From: Dicyema japonicum
Taxonomy: Eukaryota > Dicyemida > Rhombozoa > Dicyemidae
Direction of reading: 5' to 3'
Assembly: GCA_011109175.1 (NCBI GenBank)
Contig: RDEW01000028.1
Span: 713,831-754,723 of the forward strand
DNA: 40,893 bases
Below, one piece after another: positions 21,601-31,095 of this stretch (positions are counted from its first letter, which is position 1; each line of letters opens with the position of its first letter). A program made the position numbers and the translations under genes. A model generated the notes under the pieces. It had not been told where the DNA came from, ran no database searches, and worked only from the letters and a program-made list of their open reading frames with translations.

Positions 21601-22180
21601 CAAATAGACATAAATGTATTACTTATGAGCAAGTAGAGTACTCAGGACGTTTTCTATTAGAAGGAGGTTCTTCTCTGAAGTGTCCGCGCCTCCCATCGAC
21701 CTGAGAATTGAAACTATGAAGGATTCCATCCTCGGACTTCTGCTTTTATCAGCTCTCCAAAAAACCAGATCATCTGGGCTGAAATTGGGGGGTTTTAACT
21801 TGTTTGGAAACATGGGAAACCAGACGATTCCATTTTTGTGCCACAATTCTACTACAAGTAGAAATGACGAGAGAAAGTGCGTCCTTTGTGGTGGTTACTA
21901 GCAGGGCATATGACTGACAATGTTATTTGATAGTTTTGCCTGCAGACATTGACTTGATCTATCAGAAGAGAGAATAGGAGGCCGAGTTGAACGTCCTCGT
22001 AGGCGGAAGCATGTCCTTTGGAAATGTGGCTTGACAGTATATCAGCTGGGTCATATCCTTTGCAGTCGCTAATCAGTGATTTTACTACTCGTAATGAATT
22101 CTCGAGTTTCTAGCAGCTTGAACGATACTATTTACTGTTTCTAAATCATATTTCAATTCAATGGGAGTAGTGTTCAACAT
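18649..22180 (-). CDS. INTS3: Integrator complex subunit 3 (INTS3), about 13+ micro-introns
   Basis: Subunit of the nuclear Integrator complex (RNA 3'-end processing, promoter-proximal attenuation; also the SOSS ssDNA-binding complex). ATG at 22180. Conserved blocks in order: ILSSHISKGHASAYEDVQLG, QMIWFFGELIKAE, GADTSEKNLLLIENVL, GRDLIRLLQNVARIPE, DIIRYLCSVYHPTNEQLSSD, KLALFFDWLFFQSDKD, EPAILLMANS, DYFCRIGANYYP, then an acidic MSVFSDDEE linker and a helical C-terminus (FRLLVQLHETNSLSLSLLAL; LRKEMILITDDGIESVL; LAFWASEDSDKLSTVIGTLL). Frame-restoring GT...AG introns: 22110-22135, 21914-21947, 21774-21799, 21599-21622, 21427-21456, 21185-21210, 21113-21136, 20944-20968, 20832-20858, 20632-20659 and 19482-19504. 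C-terminal introns between about 18649 and 20120 are only partly resolved. One base appears missing near 21717. The gene looks otherwise complete. Confidence 0.92.
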
Positions 22181-22275
22181 CAATACAAATGCTATTTGAA
22201 TTTTATTAAATAATAATCAATTAAATTTATTAAAAACTTTGATAATTAAAATTTTTATGGTGTGTCCAATTCACC

Positions 22276-22782
22276 TTGTTTAATTTGAATGTTATTTTAC
22301 ACGAATTGCTTCTTCAAGGTCAAAGCCCGTCGGTTCTAGAACTGAAGGGAAACCTGAGAAGGGAGAACATTAAGCCAGGAGAATGGCTAACAGGCGGTAC
22401 GGAAACAGGGCAGTCTGTCTTGACAGAGCTGAAGATCAAAGGCAAAAAGTTCGTCCCAATCCCGCTGGGAAGTGACTTGTTTCCATAGTGCAAGAGCCGA
22501 ATGAATATCAGAGTCCAACGATGATTCAGTAGTTTTTTCCAGAATCTTTTGGACAAGAAGATATGATCCAGAAGCCGAAGTAAGAAAGTCGGGAAAGCCA
22601 AATCAAAAACAAAGGCCCAGACCTCCGTGACTCACAGGAAGTTTAGCCTGACACCATCCAATATCATCGAAATGTATATTCAAGATTTTCTCAGCAGAAC
22701 TCCAAGATCCCGCCTTGTTTTTACACGAATTATATCTGTTCAGAGGATGTCGAGTGTCTATCTCTACTCCTCTTGTTTTTAG
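22276..22782 (+). CDS. Possible uncharacterised gene, divergent from INTS3
   Basis: Two coding-like blocks: LELKGNLRRENIKPGEWLTG followed by ELKIKGKKFVPIPLG (to about 22485), and a basic block SRSRSKKVGKAKSKTKAQTS leading to SNIIEMYIQDFLSRTPRSRL, ending at TAG 22780-22782. Composition is much less AT-rich than the flanks. The pieces would need one or two micro-introns around 22470-22570 (TTTCCATAG at 22479-22487 is a possible acceptor). No clear ATG and no family recognised. It would diverge from INTS3 across under 100 bases. Confidence 0.3.
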
Positions 22783-22811
22783 AATTTAAATCAGCAAAGT
22801 TGTAGTTTCCT

Positions 22812-23410
22812 GGGGTGGCACAGTGCTTGGGCCATAGTGACTAAGGTCGCGGGTTCGAGTCTGGCCCTGTTCATCTGGCGAAAGAATCTACGATGCCTAA
22901 TGGCTTGACGAGTGACGCCGTCATCAGTGAATACTCACTGCGGAACCGGAGCGTCTATCTTGGACCCACACACAAGAAAAAAAAAAGTGAAGATCTTTGG
23001 CCCTACCTACGATTGGCCCTAAGTTAAGTTAAGTTAGCCGTATTCAGCCGATTCCGGCCATTGGCAATTCTGTTGATCAAATTCTTCCACAAAACCCTGT
23101 CTCGAGAAAATCATGTCCGGCTATTTTAACGACTTGTGAAGACCAATTTAATTTTGTTCTTCCTTGCTTTCTCTTTCCGGAGAACGAAGATAGCAAGATC
23201 ATCTTTTCTATGCCGTCCCCCGAAGTAGTGTCCCAAGTAAGATAATTGCTGTTTCCATATTTTCGCTACAAGCGACAATGATGGTTTGACGATTGGCCCT
23301 ACCTACGATTAATTAAAAAATTAACCCTTTCACTTAAAATAAAGTGTGTGTGTCCTGCCTGTGCGGAGTTATAGAATACTATGGCTCTGCGGGAAAGGAT
23401 ATAATAATAA
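22812..23410 (+). repeat. tRNA-derived SINE copy A, split by a nested LINE
   Basis: A short interspersed element flanked by an 11-bp target-site duplication TGTAGTTTCCT (22801-22811 and 23411-23421). The head has a Pol III A box (TGGCACAGTGC, 22816-22826) and B box (GGTTCGAGTC, 22852-22861). The body includes GTGACGCCGTCATCAGTG and CTGCGGAACCGG; the 3' end has TGCGGAGTTATAGAATACTA followed by (ATA)n. A 278-bp LINE piece interrupts it at 23015-23292. Removing this and one copy of its 18-bp duplication leaves about 303 bp, the size of copy B. The tail matches the 3' end of LINE family A. Confidence 0.85.
23015..23292 (-). mobile_element. 5'-truncated LINE (family E) nested in SINE A
   Basis: Flanked by an exact 18-bp duplication TTGGCCCTACCTACGATT (22997-23014 and 23293-23310). 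On the minus strand it encodes the end of a LINE ORF: GHYFGGRHRKDDLAIFVLRK, then FSRDRVLWKNLINRIANGRN, followed by a TTAACTTAACTTA microsatellite tail. The C-terminal 'RDRVLWKNLINR' pattern occurs in RTE/CR1-type LINEs. Its (TTAAC)n tail differs from the (AAT)n tail of families A and B, so it belongs to another lineage. A similar short piece lies at 23571-23620. Confidence 0.75.
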
Positions 23411-23421
23411 TGTAGTTTCCT

Positions 23422-23739
23422 TAAACTTCCGTATCTCCTGTTGTGGCCAAGTCCCGTGTCTTGAGTATATTAATTCCTTGATTGAGCACAGCTGTTATGT
23501 TCAGAACAAAAAATCATATAAGAGCTCCATGACTCAGGTCAGAAGTTTTTATTGGCCGGGGATGTCTCTGTTCGGCCGATTCAGCCATCTGGCGATTCTG
23601 TTGATCAAATTTACCAAGAATATTAGGATATCTAATTCTATTAAAAATTAACAATTTGAATTAAAACTAATTTAATAGTTGTTTTATATATTAATTAAAA
23701 TAAATAAATTAATTCCAAGATTAGTTATATTCTTGTTTT
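23422..23739. other. Intergenic; includes small LINE family E remnant
   Basis: Mostly AT-rich. 23571-23620 (minus) gives NLINRIARWLNRP, related to the nested LINE in SINE A. The final 100 bases are an A/T-rich likely promoter region for the reticulon gene. Confidence 0.4.
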
Positions 23740-24524
23740 ATGTCTGGCGTTGAGAACGATTTTGAACCCCAAATTGCAGAAAGCGAAGATATCCTCCTCA
23801 CAGTCACAAGTAAGTAATAAAATATATTGAATCAGGCGATCCTTGCGAATATGACACTTGCAAGACTGTGGAACCATCCACATGCTGTTTTTTTGAAACG
23901 AATAATCCTTGTTTACTGAGAGGTATCTGGGCTATTGGTAATCCACAAATAGTAAGGGATGTAATTTTATGGAGGAATCCCCTGCAATCGGGTGTTATTT
24001 TGATAACATTGACTGGCCTATTTACAATGTTTCAGTGCTACTACTTTCTGTTTGCAACATGCAATATCGTCATCTCCCTGTTTATTGTCTCCCTCTCTAC
24101 TTTTGTGTACAATAAAATGTCCAACACCCTCCATCTCCCATATTTCCCAGATCTTCCTGGTTTATATTCAATGACCTTATTTTAGCGAGGGACTTGTCTC
24201 AGTGAGGAAGTCATTCATGATTACGTAACAAAATATTATCCCTGCTGTGTCAGTCTTGTTAGATCATTCATGGCTGCTCTCTGTTTTGAGGACATTGTGC
24301 TGGCCTGCAAGGTTTGTTTGATTTGACAATTTTAGTGCATTGGTGGTCTTTGGGTCACGTCTTACGTTTTCAGGATTGTCTCACTTCCGGTGTCTCTTGG
24401 TGTGTCGACTGTGGTGCTTATGACTGTTCCTTATGTTTACTTGACTTACAGGGTAGTTTTGGTGTGTTTATTCTTAGACAGAGATCAACGGGTTGACGAC
24501 TTGTTCTCTGAGGTGTGGATGTGA
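23740..24524 (+). CDS. RTN: Reticulon-domain ER membrane protein
   Basis: Shapes tubular endoplasmic reticulum by inserting hairpin segments into the outer leaflet. ATG at 23740 starts an acidic N-terminus (MSGVENDFEPQIAESEDILL), then a Cys-rich linker. The reticulon homology domain opens with VRDVILWRNPLQSGVILITL and a first long hydrophobic hairpin (FQCYYFLFATCNIVISLFIV), a hydrophilic loop (LSEEVIHDYVTKYY; SLVRSFMAALCFEDIVLACK) and the second hairpin (IVSLPVSLGVSTVVLMTVPY). Introns: 23810-23835 (26 nt), 24160-24189 (30 nt), 24312-24335 (24 nt), and a fourth near 24453-24477 whose acceptor I cannot fix. If the last exon reads DQRVDDLFSEVWM the stop is at 24522-24524; another frame stops at about 24542. 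Compact single-domain form, as in invertebrate reticulons. Confidence 0.88.
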
Positions 24525-24825
24525 TGTGTTGAATAGGATGTAATGTGTTTGGGGGTGTATTCTAGTTCTGAGAAGATTCCTTTCCTTAGGAAAAGGAGAA
24601 GGAAGAATGAAATTAGTTGTTAAATCTCGGTTAATCTTTTCATTCCTTGATAATAAATTGATGGTTTGACCTAATTTTGGCATTAATTAATTAAATTATT
24701 TCTAAGAAATTGACTCAATCATTACATTATTTCCTTACAAAGTGTATTGATTGGTTTAATATATTTAAGAAGATGAGTTAGTAATTATTTATTAAAATAA
24801 ATTCATTTGATTAACTAGTTTATTC

Positions 24826-25080
24826 ATGTGGCGTAGTCTCCTCATTCGAAATATCATCAGGAGAACACACACTGAAACTGAAGAAGAACTCTTTGCTAGA
24901 TATATTCGAGCAAGAAAAATAGTTTCCCTCATCGTTAATATTTTTTATCAGGAAAAGATGTGTTTTATTGCCTGCTTTGGCCTGTCTATTGCTGGTCCTC
25001 GTCCTACTGTCTCTACCGACTGAGACAAATGCGCTTAGAATCAGCCTAACCTTCCTAATTGTTGACTTGTCCTTTTAAAT
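24826..25080 (+). CDS. Possible small membrane or mitochondrial protein
   Basis: ATG at 24826 gives a basic amphipathic start (MWRSLLIRNIIRRTHTETEE) that looks like a mitochondrial presequence, then ELFARYIRARK. About 70 bases on, another frame reads LLPALACLLLVLVLLSLPTE, a strong transmembrane segment, ending at TAA about 25077. A micro-intron would have to join them but none fits exactly (candidate acceptor ATCAG at 24948-24952). The presequence plus 'TETEEELFAR' recalls COX5A, but the rest does not follow that family, so I do not assign it. Confidence 0.3.
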
Positions 25081-25087
25081 ATTACCT

Positions 25088-25345
25088 GTGCTATCAGGGT
25101 ACTTTCTTAGAATTTTTTTAAGTCTCCGCCGGAGATTGAGTTTTGCCGTTTGTTTTTTTGATCATCCGGTTCAGAATGTGTTGTCATTGTTCAGGATATT
25201 TCTGTCTTTAGTATACAATTTAGATTGCCTTATTGAGCTTTGTTTTGTGTCGATATTAGCGCATTCTCATTTCTTTGTAGAATATTTTAACATTTTCCAT
25301 CTAAGTGCTCTTTGTTGCAAACAGTCCAGCTCAGAAAATTATTAA
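25088..25345 (+). CDS. Hydrophobic open frame, unassigned
   Basis: Open from 25088 to 25345 without an ATG start in a good position. Contains FRIFLSLVYNLDCLIELCFV and further hydrophobic runs. It may be an exon of a membrane protein or chance in AT-rich DNA. No family recognised. Confidence 0.2.
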   Translation: MLSGYFLRIFLSLRRRLSFAVCFFDHPVQNVLSLFRIFLSLVYNLDCLIELCFVSILAHSHFFVEYFNIFHLSALCCKQSSSENY

Positions 25346-25552
25346 GCAATCAGACCTTATTGGAACACATAAAACACACATAAACTACAAACAAATAAAC
25401 TGAACTTATAAGGAACTTACTGTGCCGCCTTTTTAAAAATACCAAATTACAGTCATTCAGACGATAATTTTTTTTCATAACCCTCAAGTTGCACATCGTG
25501 GTGGCAACCCAGGCACAAACAACAGTCATAACTATACCATTTCAGGTTCAAA

Positions 25553-25662
25553 GTGGGTCTTACCAAAAGCAAAGTGGTACTTACCAAAAGCAAAGTGGTA
25601 CTTACCAAAAGCAAAGTGGTACTTACCAAAAGCAAAGTGTACTTACCAAAAGCAAAGTGGAA
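25553..25662 (+). repeat. 21-bp tandem repeat, five units
   Basis: TACCAAAAGCAAAGTGG begins at 25561, 25582, 25603, 25624 and 25644 (the last interval is 20, one base lost). In one plus frame the unit reads SGTYQKQ. On the minus strand every unit contains TTGGTAAGTACC, a perfect 5' splice-site consensus. The array lies 80 bases before an assembly gap, which often marks a larger repeat. Confidence 0.9.
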
Positions 25663-25743
25663 CAAAAAATTATTATTGTTTTTTTAACAAAGGGTGAAGA
25701 TTATAGGGTTTTTTTACTAAAGAAGAGATTTTCTCTACCACGA

Positions 25744-26140
25744 NNNNNNNNNNNNNNNNNNNNNNNNNNNNNNNNNNNNNNNNNNNNNNNNNNNNNNNNN
25801 NNNNNNNNNNNNNNNNNNNNNNNNNNNNNNNNNNNNNNNNNNNNNNNNNNNNNNNNNNNNNNNNNNNNNNNNNNNNNNNNNNNNNNNNNNNNNNNNNNNN
25901 NNNNNNNNNNNNNNNNNNNNNNNNNNNNNNNNNNNNNNNNNNNNNNNNNNNNNNNNNNNNNNNNNNNNNNNNNNNNNNNNNNNNNNNNNNNNNNNNNNNN
26001 NNNNNNNNNNNNNNNNNNNNNNNNNNNNNNNNNNNNNNNNNNNNNNNNNNNNNNNNNNNNNNNNNNNNNNNNNNNNNNNNNNNNNNNNNNNNNNNNNNNN
26101 NNNNNNNNNNNNNNNNNNNNNNNNNNNNNNNNNNNNNNNN
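25744..26140. other. Assembly gap (N)
   Basis: 397 undetermined bases. Open frames running through the gap are artefacts. Single undetermined bases also occur at 29685 and 33025. Confidence 1.
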
Positions 26141-26224
26141 CCCACGTAAGCATGAAAAAATAACTATTTAAGATAGAAAATGTTGTAATAATTAAATAAA
26201 AATCAAATAAATGAATTTCCCATC

Positions 26225-28144
26225 GTCAAGCCGATAAGGCTGCTTTATCTGACTCTCGTCATACGGGGGGTCTCGAGTTAGAGTGATCATAAAATGGTTG
26301 TTGGACGCTTCAAACCTCAAGAGACTCCATGCGTTTCCCGAAACGCGAAGACTCCCAACCGCCACTAGCCAAGATACCTTACGGAAAAACTGCTGTACTC
26401 AACTCAGTCTCGGGCAAATTACCAACACTCAATGGATAACTACCTCTCCTCCGTAGCAACTGGACTCTCCCAAATGACACATGGGAGCTCATGCTGAAGG
26501 CATCCATACTGCTGCTGACAAACACATCGAAAGCAGACAAATAAATCCCAGCCGGGAAAGTCATGCCATCCAGACGTGTATGCACTTGCCGCTGAGCAAA
26601 AGGATCTCAAACTCAGAATCGAAAATAAGACGACCGTAGCAACAAATCTGCACTGAAGAACGAACGTGCCAGAATACAACGACGCATAAAGAAATTGAAC
26701 CGCAGCACGGTCTGGACACCATGGAGTCTTTTGTAAGGGAAATCGAAAACTCAAGGACGGCGCACAAATGTTCCAGGCTATGCGACTACTTAAAAGAAGA
26801 AAACACATAAACTCAAAATCATCGATGGCACGGGAAAAATTATTCGTGACCCCACTGTTCAAGCCGAACTAATAGCTATCATTTCGAAATCAACAAATTT
26901 TTTACTGGCACAGCCATACACCTCGACAGGCCATCACAGTGGAGGAGGTCGCCCGGCTGCTAGCAAACTCAAGAACTGTCGGCCGCTGGACCAGACCACA
27001 TCAATGCAGAGCTGATTAAGTATGGCCTCAAGTCGCTTATGGACAAAATTGCGACCATATTCAACGACATGTTCACCACACACGACCCACTCCCGTTAGG
27101 GGCAGGCACCCTCATCCCTATACAAAAGCCAACAAAATCTCCGGCCCGGTGGAAAATTTCCGCCCTGTCATACTTCTGAATACCCTGAGGAAACTCCTCT
27201 CACTTGTTGTACTGAGTCGCATAAACGCGAGAGTTAATGAATATCTGGGGCCGAGTCAGAGCGGATTCAGGGCGGGAAGAGTCACAGATGGCGATGCGCT
27301 ATCCAACGAAATTCAAAAGAGCCACGACCATCCTTGGAATCGACATGTCGAAAGCTTTCGACTGTGCCGACGCGATTTACTCCTCGTCCTACAGAGTTTC
27401 CTGAGGACGAAGTCAGAATGAATACGAGTACTGCTTGCTGGACAGAATTATCTGTTCGTGTTGGATCGTCTCTCTCAAGACGGTTCGAACGAATGTCGCT
27501 TTCAGACAACAAAGATGCTCTAATCGAATTTCTAAACAACACTCCAAGGATACTTAATAAGTGGTTCCTCATAATCAACACTTCTAAAAACCGAATTCAT
27601 TGAGATTATAACGCATGGGAACCAAAGTTGGTGAAAATTGGAGGAATGTGAAGAAATTCGGCTCTCTGCTCGCAGACAGTGAAGACATTACTTACCGAAA
27701 GATGCTGGCTACCGCGGCACTGGCAGAATACGCAATACATAACTCCAAACCTGGCCTGTAAATCGCCAACTCAGTTCAAAGCTTTACAGCGCCTTTGTGA
27801 AACCTGTTCTACTTTGTAATTCCTCGACATGGGGAATCTCGGATACTAAACTGAAAACTATAGATCTTCCTTCCCCCGCAAGCAGCTGCGCCTTCTACAT
27901 GGACTTCACTGGCCATCTAAAATCAATAATCAGTCACTCTACAAACACTACAAACGCTACACCGCTGAAATTGTGGCCATTACGCTAATCGGGCACATCA
28001 CGTGAATCTCGCAATGAATACTTCATGGAATATGGCGAAAAATATCGTGGACGACCGAGATCTACTCTCCGGGGAGTTTTGGGAAAGGATCTCAGCTCCG
28101 TTGGTAAGAAATTACAAAACGAAGACGACCTGGATTCCCTACGG
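26225..28144 (+). mobile_element. LINE family A copy 3, internally deleted
   Basis: Starts in the last part of the APE endonuclease (SYGG...SDHK-type remnant at 26250-26300, as in copy 4). A linker follows (RIENKTT; FQAMRLLKRRKHIN), then RT: AELIKYGLKSLMDKIATIFN, GPVENFRPVILLNTLRK, GPSQSGFRAGR. After SVRVGSSLSRRFE (about 27480) it jumps directly to DNKDALIEFLNNTPRILNKW, so the GxPQG and YADD segment has been deleted. The C-terminus continues with KPVLLCNSSTWGIS and YRGRPRSTLRGVLGKDL, ending in DDLDSLR at 28140 where a hAT terminus interrupts it. Many frameshifts; inactive. Confidence 0.8.
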
Positions 28145-28511
28145 CAGGGGTGGCCAACCAGTCGATCGCGATCGACTGGTCGATCTCGCGCATTTCTTTG
28201 GTCGATCGCCTTCGAATAATTTTTTATTTATTCGCATTTTTGATCGCGGTGCATTTCTTGGTCGATCGATCGCCTTCGATGTTATAAATTGCTAATTATA
28301 TTTTTGTATTTAGAAAGATTTTTTGACGTTTTAGCCAAGAAAATTAAATAGAAATTATAAATCTAAAAAATGACCTCATTTTAAAATCGCGGCAACGCAC
28401 ACTGCGTCCTTGCCGCTGGGCATCCAATTAATTCACGTTTTTCTTTTATTTGTTTCATCTTTTAAAAATCATATTCAAATTGTCAACATGTGGAGATTTA
28501 TGTCTCTAGAA
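28145..28511 (+). mobile_element. hAT-type element end (CAGGGGTGGCCAACC)
   Basis: CAGGGGTGGCCAACC at 28145 is a typical hAT terminal motif. It is followed by a near-perfect palindrome CAGTCGATCGCGATCGACTG (28160-28179) and repeated GGTCGATC motifs up to about 28270. It inserts directly after the DDLDSLR codons of LINE copy 3. I do not find the matching right end or the 8-bp duplication CCCTACGG, so it may be a solo end or rearranged. The remainder to 28511 holds no gene. Confidence 0.55.
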
Positions 28512-29423
28512 CAGCGATTCCCAACCGGGGTGCCGCGCACTTTTGGTGCCGCGAGATCTGGCTTAGGTGCCGCGAGATTTTTAATATTTAAAATTAAAAA
28601 TTACAGTCTAACTCCGGGGTGGGGCACCAAAGTGCCCCAAAAAGCTGGGGTGCCCTTCCAAACCGGGGTCTGGTTCAAACTACAGTAAACTCTATTAATT
28701 TGCCAATTTTCAGATTTGCCAATTTTAAAGAAATTTAGTGGCAATCTGCAATTCCGAAATGTGCACTATTTTTAAAGTCTTTAGAAAAAATTATCTATCT
28801 TACTTGATTATTATAAAAAGAAACATGTCGGTATATGAATTATATAAACACTTGAACTTAAGTTTTGCTTTTTTGCTCTATAGTTTTGATAAATTCCATC
28901 TATGTTTTTATATTTGATTTTGATTAATTAATAAATCATTTTTTAAGCATTTTTTTGAATAATCAGTCAATTTTAAATTTTTATTATTTCTTAAATATTT
29001 TCCAAGTTGAAATCTAAACTCATAATAATTTTTGGAGTGTCTCCAGAGATGTATTTTGCGCTACATTTCTAACTTCTCCATTATTTCATACGTTTTCTGG
29101 TATCGTTGTTCTGTCCTCTTTGTCAATTCCATTATAAAATTCGCGACTCCTGACTAGATTTCGTTTTCTTAAGATATTACTTCAATTATTATTTCTTCAA
29201 GGACTTTTTCCTGGAATTTTTTTCACCACAAATGGTTTTAAAGGTATGTTTGTCGCAAATTCGTCTCCGTCTGGAAATTTTGTGTACACATAAACAATCG
29301 CAAGTGTCTTATTAGTTATCATAATTACTTTTGTAATTAAGAAGCATTTTTAACTAATATGTGCCGCGCGAAAAAAAAACTTGGTTTTAGGTGCCGCGAA
29401 GCACAAAAAGGTTGGAAACGCTG
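28512..29423. mobile_element. Non-autonomous hAT element, 912 bp, with 8-bp TSD
   Basis: Begins CAGCGATTCCCAACC (28512) and ends GGTTGGAAACGCTG (29410-29423), imperfect terminal inverted repeats. Both sides carry the same 8-bp duplication CTCTAGAA (28504-28511 and 29424-29431), the hallmark of hAT insertion. Sub-terminal GTGCCGCG repeats occur at both ends (three on the left, two on the right). It has no transposase ORF. Inside, ACAGTAAACTCTATTAATTT (about 28682) resembles a pogo/Tigger-type terminus and a GGGGCACC/GGTGCCCC hairpin lies at about 28619-28638. Confidence 0.88.
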
Positions 29424-29431
29424 CTCTAGAA

Positions 29432-29922
29432 AAATATCCAATTTTGATTGATTTGTATCAACGAATTCTTTCATGCTTTGGAAGCACATATTTATTCTGA
29501 AAATCATTTTCAAGAATGAAATGATAAAATTTCAATACAGGACCCGTTTAACGGATGAAAATCTTGGGATTGCATGAGAATAGCAATAAGCTCATACGAG
29601 CCAGAATCTAAATAATCGCAAGATAATTACAATGCCAAAAATCCATTAACTTTTAATTATAAATAAAAATTTTGTTTATTAAAANGTGCTGCTCTCCTGT
29701 GTCCTGTTTGACCATGAAATTAATGTGTGGTCAGTCCTTGGAATTGGGATTGTCTTTCAACTTTATTTTGGAGTGTTTGTCATAAAAAGAAATAATAAAC
29801 CTTTTTTGTCCTATTTAAAATTGTTTGTTAGTTATTCACGACTTGTAGCCAACCGTCTTAGTAATGCCAACCGTCTTAGTCATTAGGGTTGCCAAACGTG
29901 GCTGGCCAGAATGGCTACATGG
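29432..29922. other. No gene; short direct duplication
   Basis: AT-rich. GCCAACCGTCTTAGTAAT and GCCAACCGTCTTAGTCAT are adjacent (about 29849-29884), an 18-bp tandem pair. The open frame 29686-29886 starts beside an undetermined base and has no family resemblance. Confidence 0.4.
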
Positions 29923-30269
29923 TATAATATGTCACATGCGCTGTGCGTTTACTAATGCGCTAGACGTTACATATTGATTTTTGAATTATTTTAATATTAG
30001 TATATTAATAAAAATGCATATTTATTTTTTATGCCATTGAAATTGGTTTATTGTTAATTATTTTATAATATGTCACATGCGCTGTGCGTTACTATGCGCT
30101 AGACGTTACATATTGATTTTTTTGATTATTTTAATATTAGTATATTAATAAAAATGCATATTTATTTTTTATGCCATTGAAATTGGTTTATTGTTAATTA
30201 TTTTATAAATTTAATAGTTAATTTAATAATACTTAACTTTAATCAAATATTTTAGTTGCACGCTGTTTA

Positions 30270-30500
30270 TGTCCCGTTTATACGTTAAAGACAATAATGA
30301 GTATAACGCCCTAACGAACATTTTAAAAGATGGAGAAACCAACTATGACTTTCGTCATCGTCAAGAAAAATATCGCCTATGTAAAAAGGCAATAAATAAA
30401 TTTGAATCCCATTTGGTGACGTAATAACCATCACTGAATTATTGGCCAACAATATGGTTAATGTGAAAGATGAAAAAGGTTGCACTAAGAAAATTATATG
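30270..30500 (+). pseudogene. Degenerate ORF inside the inverted-repeat element
   Basis: ATG at 30270 opens 50 codons (MSRLYVKDNNEYNALTNILK ... KKAINKFESHL) to a TAA at about 30421; a one-base shift continues the coding sense as DVITITELLANN...KDEKGC to TGA about 30510. Hydrophilic composition unlike the AT-rich surroundings suggests an element-encoded protein, possibly the start of a transposase. No family recognised. Confidence 0.3.
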
Positions 30501-30589
30501 TGCCGACTGAAAAAATAATTCTTAAGATCTTTCTCGACTATAAAATACTTTGTAAATTTTTTTTTTTTGTAATTCAAATTTCATTTAAG

Positions 30590-31095
30590 AGAGAAATAAA
30601 CTGTTTTATACGATGGGAGGGCCAGCGGCCCGACGGATCGCCAGACTGTTTCCCCGGATAACGGCGATCGAGAGCCGCTGGAAAAGCCAGTCTGCCTCCC
30701 GAGGATCGTGAGTTCGCATTGAGATTTTAGCCCCGAGCTTGCGGAGGAATTTTTTCCGTCTTTGGGCCAAGAGCACCCGACGTCTCCACCGCAATCGAGA
30801 GTGGCGTCATCAAGATACCAAAGATTTAGTGGAGAAGATATAAGCTTGGTCACCTCGGAGATTCCAAGACAGAAAAGGAGTGGCCGAGTACTCAGAGCAG
30901 GCCTCCAATACTCGGTCCCGTCGGATACTGTTGAATGCATTTCTGATGTCGAGCTTGATCAATATGTTTGGATGTGGGGATTTCCTGCACGCATCTGAGA
31001 ATGTACGGATAGCATGAACAGCAGATTCACATCATCCAGGCACGCCGACCCCGAGTTGGACTGGGCTGAGCTTTGCAGCGATGGTGGGGATAATT
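30590..31095 (-). pseudogene. Non-LTR reverse transcriptase fragment (family D)
   Basis: Minus strand from 31090: LSPVQLGVGVPG, a CESAVHAIRTF block, then LIKLDIRNAFNSIRRDRVLE (palm motif A), followed after a deletion by LLFCLGISEV and SPLNLWYLDDATL (YLDD catalytic box, about 30810). This RT type (LD-x-x-NAFN, NLWYLDD) differs from families A, B and C here. It is GC-richer than its surroundings and lies inside the inverted-repeat element, so it inserted there or was captured. Truncated and inactive. Confidence 0.65.

Noticed and set aside
22812-22885. tRNA gene candidate with A and B boxes
   Set aside because: It does not fold into a full cloverleaf, continues into a shared non-tRNA body and is repeated elsewhere with target-site duplications; it is a SINE head.
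24826-25023. COX5A
   Set aside because: Only the presequence and a short TETEEELFAR stretch resemble it; the following conserved COX5A blocks are absent.
25489-26163. Long open frames crossing the N gap
   Set aside because: They are open only because undetermined bases contain no stops.
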